DNA of 5,981 bases from the NCBI GenBank assembly GCA_030145955.1, contig JASLCR010000069.1:1-5981 (forward strand). Reading direction: 5' to 3'. The DNA comes from Candidatus Saccharimonadales bacterium. GTDB lineage: Bacteria > Patescibacteriota > Saccharimonadia > Saccharimonadales > Saccharimonadaceae. Below, piece after piece: positions 1 through 5,699 of this stretch (position 1 is its first letter; every line of letters begins with the position of its first letter). The translations under genes were made by a program, and so were the position numbers. The notes under the pieces are model-generated. The model was not told where the DNA came from. It searched no databases and saw only the letters and a list, made by a program, of their open reading frames with translations.

Positions 1-355
1 TTTGATAGGCCGACATAACACGAATTTTATTGTTGCCATCAATCACTGTAACCGGACGTGCTCGGTACACATTCACCTGGTAGCTATCGCCTTCAAGTTT
101 TTTATCAAGACCTGGTTCTACCATGTCATTCGGATCAACAATAATCTTCGCTTCATCAAACACATCACGAAGTGTTGTTTCGCGAGTAATAATACTTTTT
201 TCAATACCTCTGTCATGAATTGTCACCAGACGTTGGCCATGTTCAAGATCCGAGGAGGCATATACGCCACTTACTACACCAAGTGTAGTAACAAAGAATG
301 CCATAATAAATACAGCAACAATACCGATGGATGAAAAATGAAATTTCTTAGTCAT
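1..355 (-). CDS. Secreted DUF348-domain (YabE/RpfB-like) surface protein, 3' end cut by window
   Basis: The frame is open from an ATG at 355 to the left edge, giving 118 visible residues; the C-terminus is missing. Residues 1-33 look like a signal peptide or membrane anchor: Lys3-Lys4, a hydrophobic stretch at about 10-31, then Val-Tyr-Ala followed by Ser-Ser as a possible cleavage site. After it come two ubiquitin-like DUF348 units. The first, about 42-100, has the family pattern: VTI-x-D-x-G, a TTLRDVFDEAKI stretch, D-P-N-D-M-V-x-P, then L-x-G-D and V-x-RA. A second begins at about 102 with PVTVIDG. In Firmicutes YabE and actinobacterial RpfB, DUF348 repeats precede a G5 domain and a peptidoglycan-cleaving or 3D domain. 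The expected role is therefore at the cell wall, but the catalytic part is not visible. It starts 53 bases after the uvrD stop and has its own candidate promoter and ribosome site. The DUF348 assignment is fairly sure; the exact role is not. Confidence 0.8.
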   Translation of the reverse strand, partial: MTKKFHFSSIGIVAVFIMAFFVTTLGVVSGVYASSDLEHGQRLVTIHDRGIEKSIITRETTLRDVFDEAKIIVDPNDMVEPGLDKKLEGDSYQVNVYRARPVTVIDGNNKIRVMSAYQ

Positions 356-365
356 AAAAAGACGA

Positions 366-371
366 CTCACC
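366..371 (-). promoter_or_regulatory. Ribosome binding site of the DUF348 gene
   Basis: On the minus strand GGTGAG lies 10 bases before the ATG at 355. GGTGA can pair with the 3' end of 16S rRNA. The spacing is slightly long, so this is a moderate call. It supports the ATG at 355 as the start, together with the Lys-Lys signal-peptide N-region that follows. Confidence 0.5.
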
Positions 372-396
372 AGCCCACACGGGGAGTGCTCTGACA

Positions 397-425
397 ATTA
401 TAGCATTCTCAGCTAACTTTGACGA
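397..425 (-). promoter_or_regulatory. Promoter of the DUF348 gene with consensus extended -10
   Basis: Minus strand: TGCTATAAT at 405-397 is a perfect extended -10 element (TGn plus TATAAT). A TCGTCA hexamer at 425-420, 17 bases upstream, matches the -35 consensus TTGACA at four of six positions. The predicted transcript start is near 390, leaving a leader of about 35 bases that contains the GGTGAG ribosome site. The -35 half lies inside the last codons of uvrD, as is common in compact genomes. The gene can thus be transcribed apart from the helicase. This is a sequence match only. Confidence 0.6.
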
Positions 426-2511
426 GATTGGCGTACTCGATATTAAGCTTCTTTGTTTGCCCGCTCACAAAGCGTACTGTTACCGCCATGCCGTCAACAT
501 CAATAATCTCACCTCGCCCAAACTGCCGCGACTCTACCTGATCATTAATATCGAAGTCGGGGAGCATCATATACTCTTCAGCCATATCTTGTCGACGAGC
601 ATCTACCGAGATGCGTCCTGCAGATATACCTATATCCTCTAGGAAGCGACTCGGCGCATTGTAGCCTCGCTGGCCAAACTGCAAACGGCTTGCCGCGTAG
701 CTCAAATGGAGCTCTTCCCTGGCTCTCGTCATGCCAACATAGCAAAGCCGGCGCTCTTCTTCGAGTTCGCTTGGACCAGCTTCGTAAATGCGACTATGCG
801 GGAAAATACCTTCTTCCATACCAACCATAAATACCACAGGAAATTCGAGCCCTTTGGCGGCGTGTAGTGTCATCAGTGTCACACTCTCTTCCGCGCCAGC
901 TTCATCTGCGCTGCTCATCAGTGCTGCTTCATCAAGAAAATCAGCAAGAGAGGCGTATAGTGCTGCATCAGATACAAGCGAGCTAATATTTTCTTCTCGA
1001 TCTTCAGCCTGAGGTGTACCGTCACGTACATACTCTCTGTAGCCGACACCGGTCAGCACCTGCTCAATAATCGTTGCTGGCGATTCATTATTCTCCACCA
1101 TCACCTGCAGTCGACGCAGCTGTTCGCCCAGCTTACTCAGCGCACCTCTTGCTTTTCCGGTCACTGGAGAGGCATCGATCATCACTAAGCTACTGATAAT
1201 ATCGCTGCCTGTTAGCGGTTGCCACGCAAGAAATCGCTCCAGGCTTGTCGCACCAACGCCACGAATTGGCACATTAGCGATACGACTAAAACTTGCCCGA
1301 TCATTCGGCTGATAAATCAAACGAAGATAGGCAAGAACATCTTTAATTTCTTTACGGTCGTAAAATCTTACCCCACCAACAATCTTATACGGAACCCGCG
1401 CAGCCAGGAGAGCACGCTCCAGCGTGTAGCTCTGAGCATTTGTACGGTATAGTACGGCAAAATCATCAGGGTGACGTGCACCAATCGATACTTGTGTCGC
1501 AATACGACTCGCCACAATATGCGCCTCTTCCGTTTCGTCATACGTTTCATGTATTTCTACTGGCTGGCCCATGCCTTCAGCGGTCCACAATTTCTTGTCG
1601 GTACGTGTCGTGTTTTTGCTAATAACATTCTGTGCAGCCTCAAGAATAGCCCCCGTTGAGCGGTAATTTTGCTCAAGCTTTACGACCGTTGCCCCCGGAA
1701 AATCACGTTCAAAGTTCAAAATATTCGTAAAATCGGCTCCGCGCCAGCTATAGATCGACTGCCAATCATCACCAACCACACAAATATTGCGTGCCTCATT
1801 TACTAGGCTCTTTACGATGGCATATTGTGCGGCATTGGTGTCCTGATACTCGTCAATCAAAATATACTTAAACTTCTCTCGCCATTTTTTCCGCACATCA
1901 GGCACTTCATTAAACAACCGAACTGTTTCAAGTAACAGATCATCAAAATCAAGTGCCCCGGCTGTTTTTTTAAGCGATTCATAGTCTTTATAGAGTTCCG
2001 CGACAGTCTTTTCAAATGGATAGTTGGCTATCTGTGCAAAATCTGCAGGACTCTGGAGCTGATTCTTAGCCGACGATATTGCTGCTGCCACCGCTCGCGG
2101 CTTCACCTGTCGGTCACTCACGCCTCGCTGCTTCATGACCTGCTTGATCACACTTTGACGATCATCTTCGTCATAAATAACGAAATTCTTTGCAATATCG
2201 ATGGCTTCTCCCTCAATCTTGAGAAGGCGAACACAAATACCATGGAACGTACCCATCCATGGCATAAAATTACGAGTGTTCGGCTGGCCAAGTAATACTG
2301 CGAGCCGCTCACGCATTTCTTTAGCCGCCTTATTTGTAAAGGTAACGGCAAGAACCTCTTCTGGCCAGATTTTTTCTTCAGCAATCAAATAAGCAATTCG
2401 ATGAGTAAGCGTTTTTGTCTTTCCGCTGCCCGCTCCAGCCAAAATCAACAATGGACCACTGGTTGTTACCGCAGTTTTTTGTACATCATTAAGCCCCTCA
2501 AGAAATCGCAT
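409..2511 (-). CDS. uvrD: UvrD/PcrA-type superfamily 1A DNA helicase
   Basis: ATP-dependent 3'-5' DNA helicase of the UvrD/PcrA/Rep family. Known roles are unwinding in nucleotide excision and mismatch repair, replication restart and removal of proteins from DNA. All motifs are present in 700 residues (family about 650-750). These are a Q-motif (LNDVQKTAV, 7-15), Walker A (GAGSGKT, 26-32), motif Ia (VTFTNKAAKEM, 56-66), Walker B (IDEYQDTN, 219-226) and motif III (VGDDWQSIYSWRGAD, 246-260). Further on come motif IV (LEQNYRS, 279-285), motif V (MTLHAAKGLEFP, 547-558) and motif VI (CYVGMTRARE, 590-599). The C-terminal 44 residues (657-700) match the Tudor-like tail of PcrA/UvrD, with FGRGEIIDVDG and a final EYANLVKV, so the end is intact. 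The ATG start sits six codons before the Q-motif. The gene follows the tail-anchored protein gene by 35 bases and may have its own promoter. The sequence does not distinguish UvrD from PcrA. It lacks the RecB-type nuclease domain of AddA/RecB. Confidence 0.96.
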   Translation of the reverse strand: MRFLEGLNDVQKTAVTTSGPLLILAGAGSGKTKTLTHRIAYLIAEEKIWPEEVLAVTFTNKAAKEMRERLAVLLGQPNTRNFMPWMGTFHGICVRLLKIEGEAIDIAKNFVIYDEDDRQSVIKQVMKQRGVSDRQVKPRAVAAAISSAKNQLQSPADFAQIANYPFEKTVAELYKDYESLKKTAGALDFDDLLLETVRLFNEVPDVRKKWREKFKYILIDEYQDTNAAQYAIVKSLVNEARNICVVGDDWQSIYSWRGADFTNILNFERDFPGATVVKLEQNYRSTGAILEAAQNVISKNTTRTDKKLWTAEGMGQPVEIHETYDETEEAHIVASRIATQVSIGARHPDDFAVLYRTNAQSYTLERALLAARVPYKIVGGVRFYDRKEIKDVLAYLRLIYQPNDRASFSRIANVPIRGVGATSLERFLAWQPLTGSDIISSLVMIDASPVTGKARGALSKLGEQLRRLQVMVENNESPATIIEQVLTGVGYREYVRDGTPQAEDREENISSLVSDAALYASLADFLDEAALMSSADEAGAEESVTLMTLHAAKGLEFPVVFMVGMEEGIFPHSRIYEAGPSELEEERRLCYVGMTRAREELHLSYAASRLQFGQRGYNAPSRFLEDIGISAGRISVDARRQDMAEEYMMLPDFDINDQVESRQFGRGEIIDVDGMAVTVRFVSGQTKKLNIEYANLVKVS

Positions 2512-2519
2512 TACTATCT

Positions 2520-2525
2520 AGTATA
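2520..2525 (-). promoter_or_regulatory. Candidate -10 box just before uvrD (near-leaderless start)
   Basis: Minus strand TATACT lies 8 bases before the uvrD ATG. If it is used, transcription would begin about 2 bases before the ATG, giving an almost leaderless mRNA. That would explain why no Shine-Dalgarno sequence is visible in the 35-base gap. There is no TGn extension and no convincing -35 hexamer, so chance similarity is possible. Confidence 0.35.
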
Positions 2526-2546
2526 CCGTACGGACTAAAGCAAACG

Positions 2547-3569
2547 CTACATTGGCAGCTTTATAATACCAGCAAAATAAAGCCCGGCAGCAATGCCGAC
2601 ACAAAGCAAAATAATGAGTAGAATCCATAGTACTACTCCCCATCCAGACTTTTTACGAACAGGATGCGCGAGTGGTTGTACATTAGTGTCATAAATTGGC
2701 GCATGCGACTGGTCGCCACTTTGCACCTTCTCCTTATATTGCTGTGGGATCGAAATGCCGACTGAAGCATCGAGAGCAGGGGCTGTTTCAGCAGTAGATG
2801 CCGGCACTTTTTCGTGAGGTGCGTCTGCTTCGATTGCATTAATTTCGCTCCCAAGCTCTGCTGATAGCACAGTCTTTGCAGCCACATCATCACTTGGCTC
2901 TGCTTTAGCTTCATCAACTTCCGGCTCTGCCGCAATCGCCATGTCCGCAGGAAGCTCATCCACCGGCTTGCTGCCATTTCCAAGAGGCCGCTTCTCAACC
3001 TTAGCATCAGGTAGAAATGGTGAAGGCGTTGCGTCTACTACTGGAGCGGGAGTATTGGTATCCGGCAGTGTGGCAGCATCAGCTAATGGTGTAGATTCCG
3101 CAGCTACCTCCTGAGCCGGCTGCCCTGGAACAAAGTTAAGTGGGTCCGGCATAGTCGAGCTGCTATCCGCAGAGATATCGCTTGGGGCTACAGTAGTTGG
3201 TGTTGAAACTGGTTCATTAATAGATGTATTTTCAGGTTGCTCTATAGCTTTTGATGGCTCAGGAGTTGGTATATTCAGTGGATTGATCGTTACTCCCGTA
3301 CGCGAAGCAACTGGTGATTTTGCATTCCCCATATCAGACGAAGGGTGCATCACATCCATAAAACGACCTGTACGTTTCATTGGAAGTGTAGATGGAGTTG
3401 GTGAAACCGGGCTTGCGACTTTTACTGGTTGCTCAATTGGCGCCGCAACTGGTTCTTTTACACTCGGAGTGGGAGTAGGCGTTGGCTCAGATGACGGCGT
3501 CAGTGCCGCAGGCTCTTTCATGAGTGAGTTTACCGCTTTATCAAGCTCGTCGAAATCAATATCTGTCAT
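2547..3569 (-). CDS. Tail-anchored low-complexity membrane protein, unknown function
   Basis: I do not recognise a named family. The 340 residues fall into four parts. Residues 1-19 are an acidic, helix-like segment (DIDFDELDKAVNSLM at 3-17). A long linker of about 20-304 is rich in Pro, Thr, Ser, Ala, Glu and Val and is probably disordered; it includes a Thr-Pro run at 29-35 and no cysteine. Inside the linker is an ordered-looking island, KRTGRFMDVMHPSSDM, at 65-80. A basic patch (VRKKSG, 304-309) then precedes one hydrophobic span at about 310-335, followed by only five residues (IKLPM). By the positive-inside rule the long N-terminal part should be cytoplasmic and the C-terminus a membrane anchor. 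There is no signal peptide and no enzyme motif. It starts 3 bases after the tpiA stop, with a ribosome site inside the tpiA end, so the two are probably co-transcribed. A scaffold or envelope-linked role is a guess. The gene itself is likely real given its start signal, tight spacing and clean membrane span. Confidence 0.85.
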   Translation of the reverse strand: MTDIDFDELDKAVNSLMKEPAALTPSSEPTPTPTPSVKEPVAAPIEQPVKVASPVSPTPSTLPMKRTGRFMDVMHPSSDMGNAKSPVASRTGVTINPLNIPTPEPSKAIEQPENTSINEPVSTPTTVAPSDISADSSSTMPDPLNFVPGQPAQEVAAESTPLADAATLPDTNTPAPVVDATPSPFLPDAKVEKRPLGNGSKPVDELPADMAIAAEPEVDEAKAEPSDDVAAKTVLSAELGSEINAIEADAPHEKVPASTAETAPALDASVGISIPQQYKEKVQSGDQSHAPIYDTNVQPLAHPVRKKSGWGVVLWILLIILLCVGIAAGLYFAGIIKLPM

Positions 3570-3572
3570 AGC

Positions 3573-4367
3573 TTATCCTATATATCCTTTTCTCGTGTGT
3601 GCCGCTTTTACAATACCCGCAAACTCTTCTCCAATGAGGCTTGCCCCACCAACTAAAAATCCGTCAAGATCAGTAAGTGTCATAAAGCCAGTTGCATTAG
3701 AAGCGTTGATACTGCCACCATACAGTACCCTGACATCTGCAGCCGCAGATTTGCCAAATAAGTGCTCAACTTGACGACGAATGACTTTGATTGCCTTCGC
3801 CACATCCCCAGGAGTTGCAACTGCATGGTTACCAAAGTTCTTACCTTGACTAATTGCCCATACAGGTTCATACGCGATCACCATTGTCTGCACTTCTTCA
3901 GCGGTGAGATTAGCTAACCCGCCCGTCACTTGGTCGTGTAAAACACTCGCTGTCTCGTGTGATGCACGTTCGGCAGCTGTCTCACCAACACACAGTATTG
4001 GAGTAATATGATTACGTACTGCAGCTTGAACTTTCGCACGAATGTCTTTATCGTGCTCATGAAAGATATTACGCCGCTCAGAGTGACCAATGATTGCATA
4101 CTTGATGAGCCCGCGTAGCTGCTGTGCCGCCACTTCACCAGTGAACGGACCTTCGTCGCGCCAGTACAGGTTTTGTGCGGCTAGCTTAAATTTTCGATGA
4201 TCGACCTGTAAGTTAAGTGATTGGAGAGCAAGAAATCCAGGTGCAAGCACCATCTCAATATTGCGATGATCTTTCACCATGCCATCAAGCTTGTATACAT
4301 ACAAACTTGCCTCATGAATCGTGAGATTCATCTTCCAGTTACCGATGATTAATGTTCGTTTGCCCAC
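3573..4367 (-). CDS. tpiA: Triosephosphate isomerase
   Basis: Interconverts dihydroxyacetone phosphate and glyceraldehyde 3-phosphate in the cytoplasm. The 264 residues are slightly longer than the usual 245-255. Hallmarks are GNWKMN at 9-14 (catalytic Lys12 and Asn10), IIGHSERR at 92-99 (catalytic His95) and AYEPVWAI at 165-172 (catalytic base Glu167). LYGGSINASNA and DGFLVGGASL form the phosphate-binding region near the C-terminus. The lid loop is odd: the usual IGTGK-x-ATP reads ISQGK at 172-176, then NFGNHAV, then ATP at 184-186. This is about six residues longer, with Gly-Thr replaced by Ser-Gln. The start is GTG at 4367; no in-frame ATG lies between it and a stop codon eight codons upstream, and GTG places the NWKMN motif at its normal position. 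It lies 71 bases downstream of pgk, with its own candidate promoter and no clear ribosome site, and is followed after 3 bases by the tail-anchored protein gene. Confidence 0.97.
   Translation of the reverse strand: MGKRTLIIGNWKMNLTIHEASLYVYKLDGMVKDHRNIEMVLAPGFLALQSLNLQVDHRKFKLAAQNLYWRDEGPFTGEVAAQQLRGLIKYAIIGHSERRNIFHEHDKDIRAKVQAAVRNHITPILCVGETAAERASHETASVLHDQVTGGLANLTAEEVQTMVIAYEPVWAISQGKNFGNHAVATPGDVAKAIKVIRRQVEHLFGKSAAADVRVLYGGSINASNATGFMTLTDLDGFLVGGASLIGEEFAGIVKAAHTRKGYIG
3576..3579 (-). promoter_or_regulatory. Ribosome binding site of the tail-anchored protein gene
   Basis: Minus strand AGGA lies 6 bases before the ATG at 3569, an ideal distance, and it sits within the last two sense codons of tpiA. 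This fixes the start of the downstream gene and indicates translation from the tpiA mRNA, possibly by coupling. Confidence 0.6.
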
Positions 4368-4399
4368 TCGATTATCTAGCTTACGGTTAATCTATTTTT

Positions 4400-4428
4400 A
4401 GTGTAGCAGATTATGAAAAGGCTGTACA
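4400..4428 (-). promoter_or_regulatory. Candidate tpiA promoter with extended -10
   Basis: Minus strand: TGCTACACT at 4408-4400 is a TGn-extended -10 (TACACT, four of six). TGTACA at 4428-4423 lies exactly 17 bases upstream and matches TTGACA at four of six positions. The predicted start is near 4393, giving a leader of about 26 bases without an evident Shine-Dalgarno sequence. It would let tpiA and the tail-anchored gene be expressed apart from pgk, although read-through from pgk is also likely because no terminator is seen in the gap. Confidence 0.5.
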
Positions 4429-4429
4429 C
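4401..4429 (-). repeat. Imperfect inverted repeat over the tpiA promoter
   Basis: On the plus strand GTGTAGCAG (4401-4409) and CTGTACAC (4422-4429) are inverted copies with one bulged G, separated by 12 bases. The arms coincide with the -10 and -35 elements. On the minus strand the stem is not followed by a T run, so it does not look like an intrinsic terminator. It could be an operator or a chance match. Confidence 0.3.
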
Positions 4430-4438
4430 AACCAAACC

Positions 4439-5677
4439 CTAGCGTTTGTCCATCAAGGCTTCAACACCGGGGAGTATCTTGCCGCTCATTAATTCTAGAC
4501 TTGCTCCACCACCTGTTGAAACATGCGAAAAGCTCTTACCATTCTTACTATCCCAGTGCAGCACAAAATCTGCCGTATCACCGCCGCCAATAATTGAGGT
4601 AATTTCCGGATGTGTGGCAAGCGTCAGTGCAAGACGCGCCGAACCATGCGCAAACTCGGGATATTCAGCAAACCCAAGCGTGCCATTCCAAATTACTGTC
4701 TTGGCCTTTTCAATTCTTTTTGTAAATGCCTCAATAGTCGCATCGCCAACATCAAGTGCAATGTCATCTTTCGCAATAGCACTCACTTTCACATTTTTCC
4801 TGAGCGCCGCATCAGTCACTTCTTTCGCCACCGCAACATCGGTCGGTAGAACGATAAAGTCATTTACGCGCTCTACGCCAACTTTTCTGGCCGCAAGCAC
4901 ATAAATCTTCTGCGCTTCTCGAATTTCATCGGGCTCGTATTTGCTCTTTCCTATCGCAACACCTTTAGCCGCGAGGAATGTATTTGCCATAGCGCCACCA
5001 ATTAAGATTTGCGAAGCGATTGGAATAATTGCCTCAATGAGTGGCAACTTATCACTTACCTTTGCCCCGCCAAGCACCGCCACAAGTGGCTGCTCCGGAT
5101 GCTTCATTGCTGTAGTAATTGTCTGGTACTCTCGCTCAAGCAAAAGTCCCGCTACACTTGGCAACCACTGGGTAATTGCTGCGGTTGAAGCATGTGCACG
5201 ATGCACAACCCCAAATCCATCCTGTACGAAGTATTGGGCACCGCTGTCTTTGGCAATTTTTTTGGCGAAATCGCTATCATTTTCTTCTTCTTGAGCATAG
5301 AATCGCACGTTTTCAAGTAGCACAACACTTCTCTTCGGCGCCTTCTTGACTCCCATGCGTGCTTTATCACCTATGCAATCACCGATAAACTTTACGGGCG
5401 CATCAAGCAGTTCGGCTAGTCGACCAGCAACAATCTTAAGACTCGCACTTGGATCCTTCTTGCCGTCAGGGCGCCCCAAGTGGCTCATTACTACTACTTT
5501 GCAGCCATGATCAAGCAAATACTCGAGTGTCGGTACGCTTGACCGAATACGAAAATCATCGGCAATCGAACCATCTTCTTCAAGCGGCACATTATAGTCA
5601 GCACGCACCAGCACCGTCTTGCCATCAAGCGGCACGTCACGAACTGTTAGTTTAGGAAACCCACCCTTCTTACTCAT
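4439..5677 (-). CDS. pgk: Phosphoglycerate kinase
   Basis: Transfers phosphate from 1,3-bisphosphoglycerate to ADP, the first ATP-yielding step of glycolysis, in the cytoplasm. The 412 residues fit the family (390-420). Visible motifs are VRADYNVPL (24-32), the PGK signature that binds substrate; SHLGRPDG (65-72); LLENVRFY (120-127); DGFGVVHRAHAS (153-164); and LGGAKVSDKL (202-211). WNGTLGF (330-336), GGGDT (364-368) and STGGGASLE (387-395) form the nucleotide-binding half. Some are variants: the usual DAFGTAHRAHAS has Gly and Val-Val, and the usual WNGPMGVFE reads WNGTLGFAE. An ATG 12 bases upstream (5689) is also in frame and would add Met-Ile-Lys-Pro. I chose the ATG at 5677 because it is closer to typical PGK N-termini and because the upstream ATG lies inside the candidate -10 box. 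Neither has a ribosome site. The stop is TAG. It follows the GH5 gene closely. Confidence 0.97.
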   Translation of the reverse strand: MSKKGGFPKLTVRDVPLDGKTVLVRADYNVPLEEDGSIADDFRIRSSVPTLEYLLDHGCKVVVMSHLGRPDGKKDPSASLKIVAGRLAELLDAPVKFIGDCIGDKARMGVKKAPKRSVVLLENVRFYAQEEENDSDFAKKIAKDSGAQYFVQDGFGVVHRAHASTAAITQWLPSVAGLLLEREYQTITTAMKHPEQPLVAVLGGAKVSDKLPLIEAIIPIASQILIGGAMANTFLAAKGVAIGKSKYEPDEIREAQKIYVLAARKVGVERVNDFIVLPTDVAVAKEVTDAALRKNVKVSAIAKDDIALDVGDATIEAFTKRIEKAKTVIWNGTLGFAEYPEFAHGSARLALTLATHPEITSIIGGGDTADFVLHWDSKNGKSFSHVSTGGGASLELMSGKILPGVEALMDKR

Positions 5678-5684
5678 TGGTTTT

Positions 5685-5693
5685 ATCATACCA
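5685..5693 (-). promoter_or_regulatory. Extended -10 promoter of pgk, predicting a leaderless mRNA
   Basis: Minus strand TGGTATGAT is an extended -10 (TGn plus TATGAT, five of six). The expected transcript start is about one base before the ATG at 5677, so the mRNA would be essentially leaderless, consistent with the absence of a Shine-Dalgarno sequence. No good -35 hexamer is visible, which extended -10 promoters can tolerate. It lies in the 22 bases between the GH5 stop and the chosen pgk start. Confidence 0.45.
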
Positions 5694-5699
5694 TATTAC

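Noticed and set aside
2..334. A 110-codon plus-strand open frame at the left edge
   Set aside because: It is antisense to the DUF348 gene, which has a signal peptide, domain match, ribosome site and promoter. The plus-strand product shows no recognisable features.
356..408. Possible intrinsic terminator between uvrD and the DUF348 gene
   Set aside because: On the minus strand there is a short T run just before the ATG at 355, but no stable GC-rich stem directly precedes it. The only pairing found is a 3-base CAC/GTG stem.
409..411. Recoding of TGA as glycine (code 25) suggested by a CPR-like gene set
   Set aside because: The TGA ending uvrD comes exactly at the normal end of the C-terminal Tudor-like domain, and no conserved region of any gene needs a TGA to be read through.
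3283..3774. A 163-codon plus-strand open frame with Gly-Val repeats
   Set aside because: It is antisense to the low-complexity linker of the tail-anchored gene. The Gly-Val run mirrors Thr-Pro codons, and the frame runs on into the antisense of tpiA. It has no ribosome site and no domain.
4446..4904. A 152-codon plus-strand open frame
   Set aside because: It lies wholly antisense to the conserved C-terminal half of pgk and its translation is Ser/Ala-rich without motifs. It is a codon-bias shadow.
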